Shown piece by piece: positions 7,959-18,673 of a stretch of DNA of 64,000 nt; the stretch's first letter is position 1, and each line of letters opens with the position of its first letter. Both the position numbers and the translations under genes were made by a program. The notes under the pieces are model-generated. The model worked only from the letters and a program-made list of their open reading frames with translations, did not search any database and was not told the DNA's origin. Origin of the DNA: Cymbomonas tetramitiformis (lineage: Eukaryota > Chlorophyta > Pyramimonadophyceae > Pyramimonadales > Pyramimonadaceae); the NCBI GenBank assembly GCA_001247695.2, contig LGRX02033409.1:62001-126000 (forward strand), written 5' to 3'.

Positions 7959-10646
7959 GTGCTCTGGTGTGGTTGTTGTCTCGAACAGGGACACGAGCCA
8001 AACTCAGCCCCACGGAAGGGATTGCTTTTCTTCGATGGTGCATGCCGCTTTAACGCATCGCCGGATTTGAGGCAAGCCTCGTTCGGGGTGGCACTCTGCT
8101 CAGAACAAGGTCAACAGTGGACCCGGGACTACGGACGCCTTGGATCCAAGACGAATAATTATGCAGAATTCGTGGGGGCCGTGATTGCAATCCAAAGAGC
8201 AATAGAATGGAACTTGACCACAGCAACAATTGTTGGGGACTCGGAGCTGGTGGTGTCAGCATTCTCGGGCTCCCGTAACGTTATCGCAAAAGACTTGGAG
8301 AGACTACTTATCGTTGGGAAAGCTCACATGGCCTTGCGCCCGGATTGTGTTTTCAATTTCAAGCATGTGGCACGGGACCACAATAAACTGGCTGACAGCC
8401 TGGCCAACTTCGCACTGGATTCTGGCATGCCGGCTACGACAAGTGTGAGAGACCCGCTTGCATTTATTACCATGGCAGTAAAAGGATTCGGCAGTGCCCG
8501 GGAAGTGATGGACAGGCAACAGTCCTTAGGGCCATGTGAAGCCCAAGGGCGGGACACCTTGGCCCCTTCAGTAATTGATGCCCTCAGTGGTAATTTGGTC
8601 CCGGACCCCCTTTCCGCACCAGCTAGGGATCCGGGGGAGTTCCGGGTGGGAACTATCCATGAGTGTACCCAGTTCTGGGACACGGTGGTAACATCATCAG
8701 AGATGGGATTGCTGGTCAAAGAATGGGCAAAGAATGGAGTCTCCATCTTGGATTTCTTCCAACACTTTTCAGGCACTTACGAAGGGGCTCGTTTCGACTC
8801 AAGAACACCCCCGAGGATGCAGTTCAAGAATCATGCGATCCCAGATCATTTGATCCCCTGGATCTCTGGGAAGATACAGGACGAGCTCAGGTGGGGAGCG
8901 ATAAGAGTCTGGGGCAAAGAAGGGGAATGCTCTCCCCCGCATCTTGTTATGCCGGTAGGAGTGGAGCCAGCCAAACCAAGAAAGATCAACGATGCAAGAT
9001 TCCTTAACCTTTGGTGTAAGGATATTCCGTTTACCTACGAGTCGGTGACAATGCTTCCACAAATCCTAGAGGTGGGGGATCCGGCATTTATTATGGACCA
9101 AGCGAACGGATTCTTCCATGTGATGCTTACAGAGGAGTCGCAACAGTACATGGGTTTCCTGTGGGATGGCGTTTATTACGTCTATACAGTTCTCAATTTT
9201 GGATGGAAGCTAGCGCCGGTCATTTATAGCGCCTTCGCGGGAGAATTCGCGGGATTCATCCGGCGGCTGGGGATACCATATTTATACTACATTGATGATA
9301 ATGCCGGGGGGCCGGCCCCAGTGGGAGCTTCAACTCTTACGAAACATGAAAGAGCCAAAATCTCGGCGTTCGTTGTCTCGTCATGCATGACGGCGGCAGG
9401 ATATTTTATTCATCTGGAGAAGACGGAGTTCATTCCGTCCTTGACCATCACCTGGCTAGGCATTGGTATTGACCTTGCGAAGCAGGAATTCTTCATCCCG
9501 CAGAAAAAATGGGATAAGTTCTTGAGCCTGGCAACGGACCTGCGAGCTTCGTCAAGTATTTCGGCCAGGGACCTGGAAAGAGTGGCAGGAAAGTTGGTTT
9601 CAATGTCAATCGCAGCCCCGGGCATCCTTATTGCATGCAGGAGGCTGTATGCCTTCCTGGCAAAGAGGCACGAATTCTGCAGAAAAAGTTTTTTCCTGAA
9701 CAGTAAGCAGATGAGGCATTTCAAACTCTACTTGGGTCAACTCTTCCAGCCGTCGCTGATTAAGGTGTCCGCATTCAGGAAGCAGGCCCACTGCTCGATA
9801 CTCGTGGATACAAACGTCGATGGTACAAAAGTCACGGCATCAATCAGAGCAGGGGAATTCCAAGATGAAATTTCGTGCTATCGAGATTTGAGAACCTGCT
9901 CGTCGGTGGATCAGTCAATTTTGATTTCTGAAGCCTTGTTCAAAATCCCAGTAGAACGGGTCCCGCAACGCTGGGACATAATCTTGGACAATAATATCTG
10001 GGATTCATCGAGAATCCTCTCGTCTAACCTGGGCGCGAAAGCATGCAAGGACTTGGCAGAAAAGCTCTATAGATTTGTCGCGGATAACAACTTGGAGCTG
10101 AAGGTGGTTTCCTTTTCAAGGGGACCTGATGGAACTATTGTAGTCCCGGATGAAGAGTCTCATTATTCATTAATGCCACGGTTCTCTCCTCTGTTGAACA
10201 TGATGTTTGGACGGCACAACATCGACTGCTTCGCAACAACGGCTAATGTTCGGGGATGTCCCAAAATGCGATTTTGCTCAAGGCTGCCAGAGAAAGAAGC
10301 TTGTGGCACCAATGTCTTTGCCTATCCACTAGCTGGACTGAACTGTTATGCTAATCCGCCTTTTGCATTAATGGGACCGTTCCTGATGTATCTTAGAGAA
10401 CAGAAAGCGTCAGCCTCTGTGGTTGCTCCACAGTGGGATGGTTTCTCTCCAGATGGGTTCTGGTGGACTACGTACAATAAGCTGTGCAAACAAAAGTTCA
10501 GAATCGCTGAAGTAGGAGAGGTCTGTTTCCAACAACTTAGAAATGGAAGATGGTCAGAAGCAGGCCCACTCCCGTGGGCAGTCTGGATTTTGAGATTCGA
10601 TTTTCTTAGAAACACTTCGTATTCCAAAAACACAAAATTCATGTGA
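7959..10646 (+). CDS. DIRS pol: RNase H - RT - RNase H - methyltransferase-like
   Basis: An uninterrupted frame of 895 residues without an early ATG, so translation probably enters by splicing or frameshift. In order: an N-terminal RNase H (LLFFDGACR, NYAEF, GDSELV, HNKLADSLANF) at about 23-158; RT at about 310-560 with MDQANGFFH and the catalytic YIDDN; a second, weaker RNase H at about 605-710 (LVDTNVDG, ISEALF, ILDNN); and a C-terminal domain with CFATTANVRG...NPPF, the DIRS-type Dam-like adenine methyltransferase region, at about 725-880. RT copies the element RNA. The early RNase H resembles the plant/archaeal-like type and looks like an acquired extra copy. No frameshift was found. Confidence 0.88.
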   Translation: MLWCGCCLEQGHEPNSAPRKGLLFFDGACRFNASPDLRQASFGVALCSEQGQQWTRDYGRLGSKTNNYAEFVGAVIAIQRAIEWNLTTATIVGDSELVVSAFSGSRNVIAKDLERLLIVGKAHMALRPDCVFNFKHVARDHNKLADSLANFALDSGMPATTSVRDPLAFITMAVKGFGSAREVMDRQQSLGPCEAQGRDTLAPSVIDALSGNLVPDPLSAPARDPGEFRVGTIHECTQFWDTVVTSSEMGLLVKEWAKNGVSILDFFQHFSGTYEGARFDSRTPPRMQFKNHAIPDHLIPWISGKIQDELRWGAIRVWGKEGECSPPHLVMPVGVEPAKPRKINDARFLNLWCKDIPFTYESVTMLPQILEVGDPAFIMDQANGFFHVMLTEESQQYMGFLWDGVYYVYTVLNFGWKLAPVIYSAFAGEFAGFIRRLGIPYLYYIDDNAGGPAPVGASTLTKHERAKISAFVVSSCMTAAGYFIHLEKTEFIPSLTITWLGIGIDLAKQEFFIPQKKWDKFLSLATDLRASSSISARDLERVAGKLVSMSIAAPGILIACRRLYAFLAKRHEFCRKSFFLNSKQMRHFKLYLGQLFQPSLIKVSAFRKQAHCSILVDTNVDGTKVTASIRAGEFQDEISCYRDLRTCSSVDQSILISEALFKIPVERVPQRWDIILDNNIWDSSRILSSNLGAKACKDLAEKLYRFVADNNLELKVVSFSRGPDGTIVVPDEESHYSLMPRFSPLLNMMFGRHNIDCFATTANVRGCPKMRFCSRLPEKEACGTNVFAYPLAGLNCYANPPFALMGPFLMYLREQKASASVVAPQWDGFSPDGFWWTTYNKLCKQKFRIAEVGEVCFQQLRNGRWSEAGPLPWAVWILRFDFLRNTSYSKNTKFM

Positions 10647-10713
10647 TATATTAATAAGCCTCCCATAGTAATCCGTTTACCCTGGAAAATAAATTGTTGA
10701 ACGCCTGTAACTT

Positions 10714-11900
10714 TTGGGGAAGGGGAAAATTTTGAGGATACAGGGTGGTGGCAAGAGCCTGTTGAGAAAATCCCCTGACTGGGCCGCCATACATCTAAGA
10801 ACGAAGGAGCTTCAGGAAGCAAGGGCCAGGGATGTGTACCAATCGGCCAAACTCCGAAATTTGCGGGCCCTCGGGGAATTCCTGGCTTGCATGACCCCAC
10901 CAGAATCATTGGATTCGTGTACAGCGCAACACATCTTATGGTATCTTATTTACTTGGAACAGTTCGGTAAGACTAACGTTCATTCGGCCACGTGCCCTCA
11001 ACTGGGAAGATGTAGTTGCCCAGTCAGGCAAGCCGCAAGTTCGGTGAATTCCCTTATCGGCAGACTCTCTAGTGCCTTCCAGGATTTCGGAAGGGGCGGG
11101 TCGGACAACCCGTGCACAGGTAGGGTGGTTAAGGTCTATGAAACGATGACCAGGAATGAACAGTTGCAAGCAAGAATCACCCCAAATCAGGCAACACCAC
11201 TTTTCAGTTGTACGATCGACAAGCTAGTGATTCACATGAACGCAGAGGCAGCTGGTTTTGCCTCGACACAAGATTGGATACTTTTGTTCATCACTCTTAG
11301 ATGTAAGGCAATGATCCTGATGGACTTATACGCTCTGAAGAGACCGGCGGAGCTGGGCGCCACAAGGGTGGAAGGGATCATAAGATTTCCCGATAACTCC
11401 GGTTTTCTCTTCAACTACCAGTGGGGGAAGACACTCCGTTCGGGCGATGAACACGTTTTCGGAATCAAAAGACTCCCTGATAAATCTAAATGCCCCATCT
11501 CAGCGTTGGAGGACTACCTCCAAGTGATGAAAAATTTGGGTTGAACCTTGCACAAGGATTCTTGTTCAGACCAGTCAGGTCTGGCAAAGTGGAAAATAGT
11601 CCGATTTCCAGGAAGCAGATGAATTCAGACCTCAAATGCTGGTTGCAAAAAGCGGGGCTGTTCAATGGGGAAACATTCTTCAGCATTCGGACAGCGGGAG
11701 CAATTGAACTTTTCCTTGAAGGAGCCGACCTGCAGCAGGTTATGGGACAGGCGTATTGGAAAACAGAGAGGATTGCTAGACATTATATGAAAGTGTGGCA
11801 AGTCTTGGGAATGTCATCCTCAAGGCAGGTAGAGAAAGTCTCGACGAAAGAATACATGGAGCTGAATGCGGCACAATCATTCGTGCGGGTATTTGTATGA
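10714..11900 (+). CDS. DIRS tyrosine recombinase, two overlapping frames
   Basis: The first frame (10714-11544) has no ATG near its start; a stop lies at 10708, and TTTTGAGGATACAG|GGT at about 10743 could be a splice acceptor. It contains box I LYALKRPAELGAT with the first catalytic Arg. The frame stops at 11542-11544. The -1 frame (through 11898-11900) continues with box II FSIRTAG, GQAYW and ARHYMKVW, giving the second Arg, a Trp in the place of the second His, and the nucleophile Tyr. The His of the usual HxxR is Phe here. It would integrate the circular DNA at the ACTGTTGA core. Either a -1 frameshift at 11532-11538 is programmed, or the copy is mutated. Confidence 0.8.
11532..11538 (+). 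promoter_or_regulatory. Candidate -1 ribosomal frameshift heptamer in recombinase
   Basis: The sequence A AAT TTG lies in the correct zero-frame phase (X XXY YYZ) two codons before the TGA. A -1 slip here joins the box I and box II halves of the recombinase. An indel in the A5 run at 11530-11534 explains the same pattern. Confidence 0.35.
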
Positions 11901-11992
11901 GTAATTTGATTATTAATTTCTGTTGGCTCGAGTTTGAGAGTTGGGGTGAAAAGGCGTCAAGAGGCGGGGGTTGTGAGTGTTGGCGGAGAGGC

Positions 11993-12136
11993 GACGCTGG
12001 AGTGGTGCCTTGTTGCTTCGCCTTACTTTCCGCTCTTTTTCTCGCCATTCCTACCCAACGGGAGCGGATCGGACAAGGTGACTGGGCGGTCATCCGATTT
12101 ACGGGGAATCCGCAGGATCAACAGTATCACTGTTGA
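11993..12136 (+). repeat. Split direct repeat B1
   Basis: A 144-bp copy of 12423-12566 with about two substitutions. It ends with core ACTGTTGA, which it shares with the start of A2. Confidence 0.9.
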
Positions 12137-12373
12137 TCGCCGACTTTCCTTCCGTCATCAGTGATGACCGTCATTCAGGAGACGGATCGTCCGATCTCAC
12201 TCCTCGGATCGCGGAAATGAAGAATCGCGAAGTGGCGGTTCACCTCCAGCTTCGTAGTCCAAGTGTCGCAGAGTGTCGCTCTTAAGTCGGAAATTGGTGA
12301 AAATACTTCACTTTTCCTACCTGCTGACGATTGCTGCGTCTTTCTTCTTCGTTTCCTAACGCAATTTTTCTTC
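12129..12373 (+). repeat. Split direct repeat A2
   Basis: Duplicate of A1, abutting B1 through the shared octamer core. The B1-A2 junction is the sequence a circle junction would have, which in DIRS-group models templates completion of the element ends. Confidence 0.92.
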
Positions 12374-12422
12374 CCTGCCCGCCCACCCTTAAAAATGGGT
12401 TCTCCAACTCAGGCTCCGATCT

Positions 12423-12566
12423 GACGCTGGAGTGCTGCCTTGCTGCTTCGCCTTACTTTCCGCTCTTTTTCTCGCCATTCCTACCCAACGGGAGCGGATC
12501 GGACAAGGTGACTGGGCGGTCATCCGATTTACGGGGAATCCGCAGGATCAACAGTATCACTGTTGA
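12423..12566 (+). repeat. Split direct repeat B2 (right end of DIRS element)
   Basis: Duplicate of B1 ending in ACTGTTGA, followed by host sequence ACTGTGACACTGG. It lies 268 bases upstream of the AP-4 mu start codon. Confidence 0.9.
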
Positions 12567-12834
12567 ACTGTGACACTGGTTGAACTCTCAACTCAGAACT
12601 GTTGAAACGTTGAAACGACTGCACTGGCATGGCATGGCATGTGCGATGGCATGCGATGGCACTCGACTCGACTGACTGGACTGCGACTACAGTACGACTC
12701 TCGACTCTCGACTCACGACTGTCGCTGTCGCTGTCGTGTGGATTGTTCATGTTCGGTGTTGCTGTTGTTCCCTGTTCGGAAGTGAGAAGGTTGCGCATCG
12801 TGCCGGTGGATCAGGGTTTTGTTCAAGATCAAAT
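12567..12834 (+). promoter_or_regulatory. Promoter/5' leader region of the AP-4 mu gene
   Basis: 268 bases between the DIRS right end and the AP-4 mu ATG. It contains ACTG/CATGG-rich simple sequence (GGCATGGCATGGCATG at 12630) and CGACTCTCGACTC runs. No clear TATA element. The original upstream promoter has been displaced 9 kb by the DIRS insertion. Confidence 0.4.
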
Positions 12835-15800
12835 ATGATATCTCAGGTCGTAGTGCTCTCCTTAAGAGGGGACACTATAATCTCAAGAAATTATCGTGAC
12901 GATGTTCCGAAGAATACAGCTGAAACGTTCTTCCGAAAGGTCAGGTTTTGGGGAGCCGAGACTGAAGGGCGCTCCGGAGAAAGTGCACCTCCTGTTTTCA
13001 ACAGCGACGGGGTCAACTACTATCATATCAAGGTGAGCAATATATTCTGTTGGTGTTGATCTGGTTTGTGCCAATGACGAGGGCACACCTGTTTTCTCCG
13101 TCGTCTTCTTCTTTCCATTACAAAGTAACTGATAGGCTGCTGCAAGTTTTCAGACCGCAGGATTGTTTTTTGTCGCCATGGCCAAGACAAATGCTCCGCC
13201 TTCGCTTATCCTTGAGCTTATACAGAGAGTAGCTGCCGTAATTAAGGTACCAGTTTCACCAACCTCAACTGTCGTCCGCAGGCTTCATGTTGCTTTTGGG
13301 TCCTGGGTTCTAAGAGAGATCGGTGGATGCAATAGGATTATTGCGGCACCTTAAGCGAAGATGTTATACGCAAGAATTTCATTCTCGTGTATGAGCTGCT
13401 GGATGAACTTATCGATTTCGGGTACATCACCATATGCCATCCTCTGTCGCGAGATCGTTCTTGCTCTGTTCCCTGCGAGCAAGTTCCTTACTCGCACACA
13501 TCGTTTGCCAGAACGTGTATTTCTGCATAATAGATTTGTATGACTTAGATGCGCCTCCACTTATTTTTATTGACCCTTACTACTTTCACTGCACAGCACT
13601 CTGCATGAAGCAACCTAATGGTACGCGCGTGCATAATCAGTGGCACGGTTCAAAATGCAAAGTGTAACTGGAAAGCTTTTTGGGTTGCGCAAGCAGATAT
13701 GGGCAAAATACTTCCACGGAGTATCTGAAGTCATATATTTTCAACGAACCGCTTACCGTCACAACTGTCGGTGGGTATTGTGGGGATTATCTTGCGTTTC
13801 AACTTAAAAACCTGATATTTGTTTTCGCTTCTCGTCACTCTTTTCGAAGCCATCAGGAACGTAGGCGCTTCTGATAGCCACTTTGCTGTATTGCGGACGG
13901 TTTGAGTATGAGGGCGACTCTCGTCTCGCAGCTGCGCCGGGTAAAAGCGCATCCATCTTCGCACCTAACACACGGAGTGCCGCCGCTGCAACGTCGAAAT
14001 CGGTAACTTCTTCGGTCCCCACCAGATCTTCACAAATAAATCTGCACATGTTATTTTGCGCTACCTTTGCCTCGCGTCCACATCCATATCAAACCGTGGA
14101 CTTCACGAGCAAGGGGGCGTCTACTTTGCTTCTCGCATAAAACGTTGTGGGTGGCGCATACCAAGGCAAAGTATTCCCACGCTTGATACTTGCTATCTAT
14201 GAATAGTTCACATCGCAATAGCAGTGCACAGACGATCGGGCAGTTAAGATCACGTTTCCCAAAAGCTGACAAAGGCACAAACTGTTATGGGAGGTCTTGA
14301 TCGCGGGCACGTTCTAAACACCTTGAAGGAACAGATAATCTCTCTTCGTCTGGCATTCCCGTGGGTCGTCGGTGATGGCAAGTGCGGTCAAGTCAGTTAA
14401 GGAGGCTCCTGAAACGCGAGCGCCACAGCAGCTTAATGTTTTCCCAGACGGCCGTTGTCACAGGTGGTCGAGAAACCAAAGAAGGGTGTCACGCGCGACG
14501 AGATTTTCGTGGACATCGTGGAAAAAGTGTCAGGTTTGTTTCCTCACGTCCGACGTTACTTTCCACCCCACGTACGTTGTGATAGGTGTGATAGCTCTTT
14601 GGTTTTCTCGCCATAATCCGGAGTTTCTCGCCATATTCAGACGGGACGGAAGCACGGAGCTTACCCCTTTCCGAACATGTGCTGATAAAAAGGGGGCGTG
14701 TTTTCGTAATAATATGCAACAGTCACCTTTAACGCAAGCGGCTATCTGCTTACATCGGCAATAGACGGTTCCATCAAGGTAAGGCGCAAGCTCCCACTCC
14801 AAGCATGCACCGCTCGAGGTCAGGCCCGTCCAGCTGCAGGCGCCTCGTGTCGTCGAAGCGTGCAGGCTGGAGGCACTTTTCAAGGGCAAAGTTTGTGAGC
14901 CTCGCTGTCTTTAGGTGTGTGCTGGAATTTTGCTGTGCGAGGGGGAACGTGAGACCTTCCGCGCTATTGCCGCCGGCTAGGTTGCGATGTACCCGCGTGT
15001 ATCATCATGACTTGTCGTTCGACTTTCATCTGCAACGGCTTCGATATCCCAACTGTGATGCTTTGATCACCGATGGTTTTCAGATCCCTTAACCTTCGTT
15101 TTCGTTTTCATTCAGATGAAAAGCTACTTGTCCGGCAACCCGGATATTCGGGTGGCGCTTAATGAGGACTTGGCTGTCGGGAGCACTGAGAACTCGCCCT
15201 TTGCCGGCGATTACGGTAAAGGCGGTGGTGAGCTTCTGAACTTTCCCTTGCATATGACAGAACCCTGCAGCGCGTCACCATTTAAATAAGCGTACTCTCG
15301 ACATGGATCGGTGCGGCGCGACTTTGTTCGGCAGCTATCGATGGAACAGGGCACGAAGCATTGACGCCTCTTTTGAAGGAACAAGTAAACCTCCTGAACA
15401 CGAATAGCGTGCAGTGCCATCTTGTAGCTTGTGTGTGACGAGTGGACAGCTTGACCCTACTGCCTCGTCCAGAAACTTATGGATGGCGTGCTGAAAGAGA
15501 AATCAACTTCGCAGGGGTGAGCCTCCTCCTTGATGACTGCAACTTCCACTCGTGCGCCCGCCTGAAGGACTTCGATGCCGACCGCACCATCACTCTGGTG
15601 AGCGACCCTCGCACCTCCGGCCCTTCGCGTCGCCGCCACGCAGAAGATGCAGCGCACGGTTGATAGTCACACTTGCTCGCCGCGGCCGCAAACACTTCTT
15701 CGGTGAGGCCTTGTCCCCGTGACGGTCATGCTCACCTTTGTGCCTCATGCAACAGACGCCGCCTGATGGAGAGTTCGTGCTCATGAACTATAGAACTACG

Positions 15801-16914
15801 CACGAGTTCAAGCCTCCTTTCAAGATTTACACCGCCGTTGAGGAGGTGGCCCCATACGTGGTAAGGCTGAATTCTCAATCCCTAAAGGTCGTATGACGCT
15901 GACGCTGTCGCTTCATCTTTGCAGTTCCGTGTAGCTCCCGGTCCAGGGGATGCACAGGTGCTTGTATGCCTGAAGTGGATGGCTGGAGTCGAAAGTGCTG
16001 TGGGGTACAAGACGTTACGGAAATTAAAGTTGCCCCACGTTGTTAGCGTATTCCAGTATCTTTAGATCGGGGATGTTTGTAGATTTGGCGAGACTCTGGG
16101 AGCCTGGATGGAATTTGTGGTGAAATTATCATTTGCAGCACACTGGTAGATTCATAGGTTGGGAATCTGTGTAGGACGTGACCCGAAGACAGGCAGACCT
16201 CGCATACGGAAGCCAAGCAACTGTGTGTTTTTGGTATAGCATCATCAGCACACATTCTGTGGTGCCACCGACAGCTTCAGTCACCTAGGTTCAAGTCCTG
16301 TCCTGCGATGCCAGCTTCCAAGCTAAGTCCCGCTCGACTTTGCCGGCAGGCGGAGCTGGTCATCAAGGTGAGAGCCGAGTTCCCGGCCTCCAAAAACGGG
16401 TCAAACGTTGTTCTCAAAATGCCGTTGCCGAAAGCCACCACCCGAGCAAGCTGCCACATCGGCCCTGGGCAAACTGGGCAGACTACGGAGTGGAAAGAGT
16501 CTACAAAGGAAATTCAGTGGTCTTTCAAAAAGATCAGCGGAGGGTCCGATCATGCGTTGCGCGTCAAGCTGACTCTCTCTGAGGAACGCGTTCCCAACAT
16601 CAAACGAGAAATGGGTCCAGTGAGCTTATCCTTTACAATTGCCATGTACAACGTTTCCAGGCTTGTGGTGAGTGCAGCCACGGCTTCTTTGTTGTTTTCA
16701 TTTTGTGCCTCTTCGGAATTCCCTGACAATTTAACTTTAGACCTGATTCACCACAGTTTTATACCTCTGAACACTGACTTATGCTCATACTTAGAATGAA
16801 CCTTTGCTTTTACAGGTGAGGTATTTGCAGATTTTGAATAAGGAAAAGGGATACAATCCCTATCGGTGGGTTCGGTATGTCACACAGTCATCATCATACA
16901 TCTCCCGCATATAA
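12835..16914 (+). CDS. AP4M1: AP-4 complex subunit mu (medium adaptin), 12 exons
   Basis: Medium chain of the AP-4 adaptor, which selects cargo with tyrosine-type signals at the trans-Golgi network. Exons: 12835-13032, 13154-13246, 13336-13421, 13697-13770, 13932-14002, 14464-14533, 14723-14778, 15116-15215, 15515-15597, 15756-15860, 16350-16667, 16816-16914. All introns are GT-AG, phases match, and the joined frame is 1,353 bases (450 aa), close to the plant protein length. The N-terminal longin-like half starts [12 protein letters not shown] and includes [16 protein letters not shown] and [13 protein letters not shown]. The mu-homology half includes [30 protein letters not shown] and ends [19 protein letters not shown]. 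It starts 268 bases after a recent DIRS insertion, so its promoter may be altered. Family assignment is from recalled sequence likeness and is strong. Confidence 0.93.
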
Positions 16915-17676
16915 TGGAGGTCTACACAAGTGTGACACTGTGCTGCCACAAATGTCCTTTGCTTGTGCTCATGGATTGTTGTGCTAGTCCGTTGACTTAT
17001 TTTAGCCGTGCTAAATTTTGTGTAGACAATTCAGTACACAGAAGCAATTTGTGAAGCAGCCTTGCTATTTTAAGATGTGGTCATGATCAAGCTGTGTCTC
17101 CTGGTCAGTTTGTGTTGGTATCCCATTCTCATGCAACTCAATATTTTCGGGTATCTAGTGTAGATGTCCCCTTAGTACTGGAAAACCTGTTGCTGTCAGC
17201 AGCTCAGTAGCCGCCAGTGGTGAATCGCTCATATATGAACAACTCAGATCAACCGGTTTCATTGTATTTATGTATCATTATGTTGGCATGCATTTTCTCA
17301 AGGAAAAAGGAGCTGTGCCGTCTCTGTGATAATACCAGCGGCGGTAGAGTCAGCATGTATCACTCCAGATGGTGTCGATATTATTCGGAAAGTAAGTATG
17401 TATCGAGTCAACGGGTAGTGCTTTCAAACTGTGACTCTAAAAAATTGAGGAACGTTTCGTATCGTCTGCACAAATTACGATTAATTGATGAGATCCAACA
17501 CTGTCACAAAAATATACAATTAGGGGCACCCGTCATTATTAGTTAATAACTTTGTAACTAATAATAAGAAATCGTGTAGGCCCCCATAACTAATCATCAG
17601 AAATTGTGCCTAGTAGATAGTTTGGAATATGTGCGAATGCAGCCGCGTACACATTGATGGTTAGGCGTAAAAGTCC
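16915..17676 (+). other. 3' untranslated and downstream region of AP-4 mu
   Basis: No further coding region. The sequence becomes T/A-rich. TGTAA, a polyadenylation word used in green algae, occurs at about 17552 (CTTTGTAACTAA). ACTAATAATAAG and ACTAATCATCAG form a short repeated pair (17557-17600). Confidence 0.45.
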
Positions 17677-17686
17677 AGTGATATAT

Positions 17687-18663
17687 ATATATATAAAGAG
17701 GGACCACAAACTTTATTATATTGTAAGGTTGAGATGGAAAGGTCAAAGGCACAGCAAACAAACAAACTCATCCAAATGCCAAAACTACCACCTATAAAAA
17801 CATCATGCAGATTCCCAGCGTTCACCCATGCTGATAATCATTACGAGCCCTGCAAGCAATTCCGTAGCCCTGCGAGCCGTGCAAGGCAACCACTATCCGC
17901 TGCAACCAATAGGTCGAAAAGCTCCGTGTGCTCCATGTTGCATCATCCTGAAACAATCGGTCTTGCCTGCGCTGTACACAACTGTCGAAGAACTTCCGCG
18001 CCGATTTCCCCAAACCTCCAAAAGACTCCAACGCAAAAGGCACACGCGTGTGCGGCCAGCTTGGCCCGTAAAATGCCCTCTTGGCTCGCTAATGTACCGC
18101 CGCAACCCGCAGCGGCTCCCGAGCAGCCCGGTCCACATACGAGGCACACCATGGGAATTCAAGGCTCGCGCCAATCACGATATGTCTGCCTCGTCCATCG
18201 TGGTTGAGCACTGTGATGTCAGGCTTCATATCAGGCGAATAACCGTGATGCTTGCGATCCTCCACGATGCCAAAGCGGGCTGGATCAAAGACTTGCTTCA
18301 GCATAGATGCCCACACATCACGAGCGGCATGATGTGCCATGATAGCCCATCCACGCCGGTTACAGACAAAGAATTGGTAGCCAAAGGGATCAATAGAAGC
18401 ACCACATACACATGTATGCACACCAGCTAGAATAGGCATCGGGGCACCCAATTGCAAAGCCAAGGCGACAACTGCCTGAGTGGGTGGAAGCCGAAAAGAA
18501 GGCGACGCGGGGATGGCTGCCAAGTGAGCAGTGGTGCCACATTGGAAAAGGGAAACCAACCGAGCTCGAGAGGCAGGCGCAGCTTGGTCAAATAAATCAA
18601 GCCAATCGGATCCGTTCAAGACCGCAGAAAGGTCCTTCTGCAACTTAATTTTGGGCTGCGCAT
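17687..18663 (-). mobile_element. 5'-truncated non-LTR retrotransposon (LINE-like)
   Basis: The target duplication AGTGATATAT occurs at 17677-17686 and 18664-18673. On the minus strand the segment starts inside an ORF and ends with AATAAAGTTTGTGG followed by a TA-rich tail, as expected for target-primed reverse transcription with 5' truncation. About 977 bp; the RT itself is absent. Confidence 0.8.
17822..18648 (-). pseudogene. C-terminal fragment of a non-LTR RT protein
   Basis: The minus-strand frame from about 18648 contains a Cys/His motif CVCGASIDPFGYQFFVC followed by HHAARDVWASML and MKPDITV. I recognise this as the C-terminal zinc-finger/nuclease-like tail found after RT in many protist non-LTR elements (CxCG..DPxGxH..C). 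The frame shifts near 18060; the other frame then carries ALESFGGLGKSARKFF. It lacks RT and is dead. Identity rests on motif memory, so moderate confidence. Confidence 0.65.
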
Positions 18664-18673
18664 AGTGATATAT

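Larger units (their letters stand above)
3600..12566 (+). mobile_element. DIRS-like (PAT/Ngaro-type) tyrosine-recombinase retrotransposon, complete
   Basis: An 8,967-bp element with split direct repeats in the order A1 (3600-3844), coding region, B1 (11993-12136), A2 (12129-12373), B2 (12423-12566). The octamer ACTGTTGA occurs at the left end (3600-3607), at the B1/A2 junction (12129-12136) and at the right end (12559-12566). That is expected if a circular intermediate integrates by recombination at a short shared core. There is no target duplication, as usual for this order. Coding content: SAP-like gag ORF, RING-finger ORF, zinc-knuckle ORF, polyprotein with RNase H, RT, second RNase H and methyltransferase, and tyrosine recombinase. 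A1/A2 and B1/B2 each differ at only about two bases, so insertion is recent. Confidence 0.92.

Noticed and set aside
15920..16060. An extra AP-4 mu exon after TTTGCAG at 15925
   Set aside because: Joining 15860 directly to 16350 gives a continuous frame that matches the family, and the extra segment has no counterpart in the protein.
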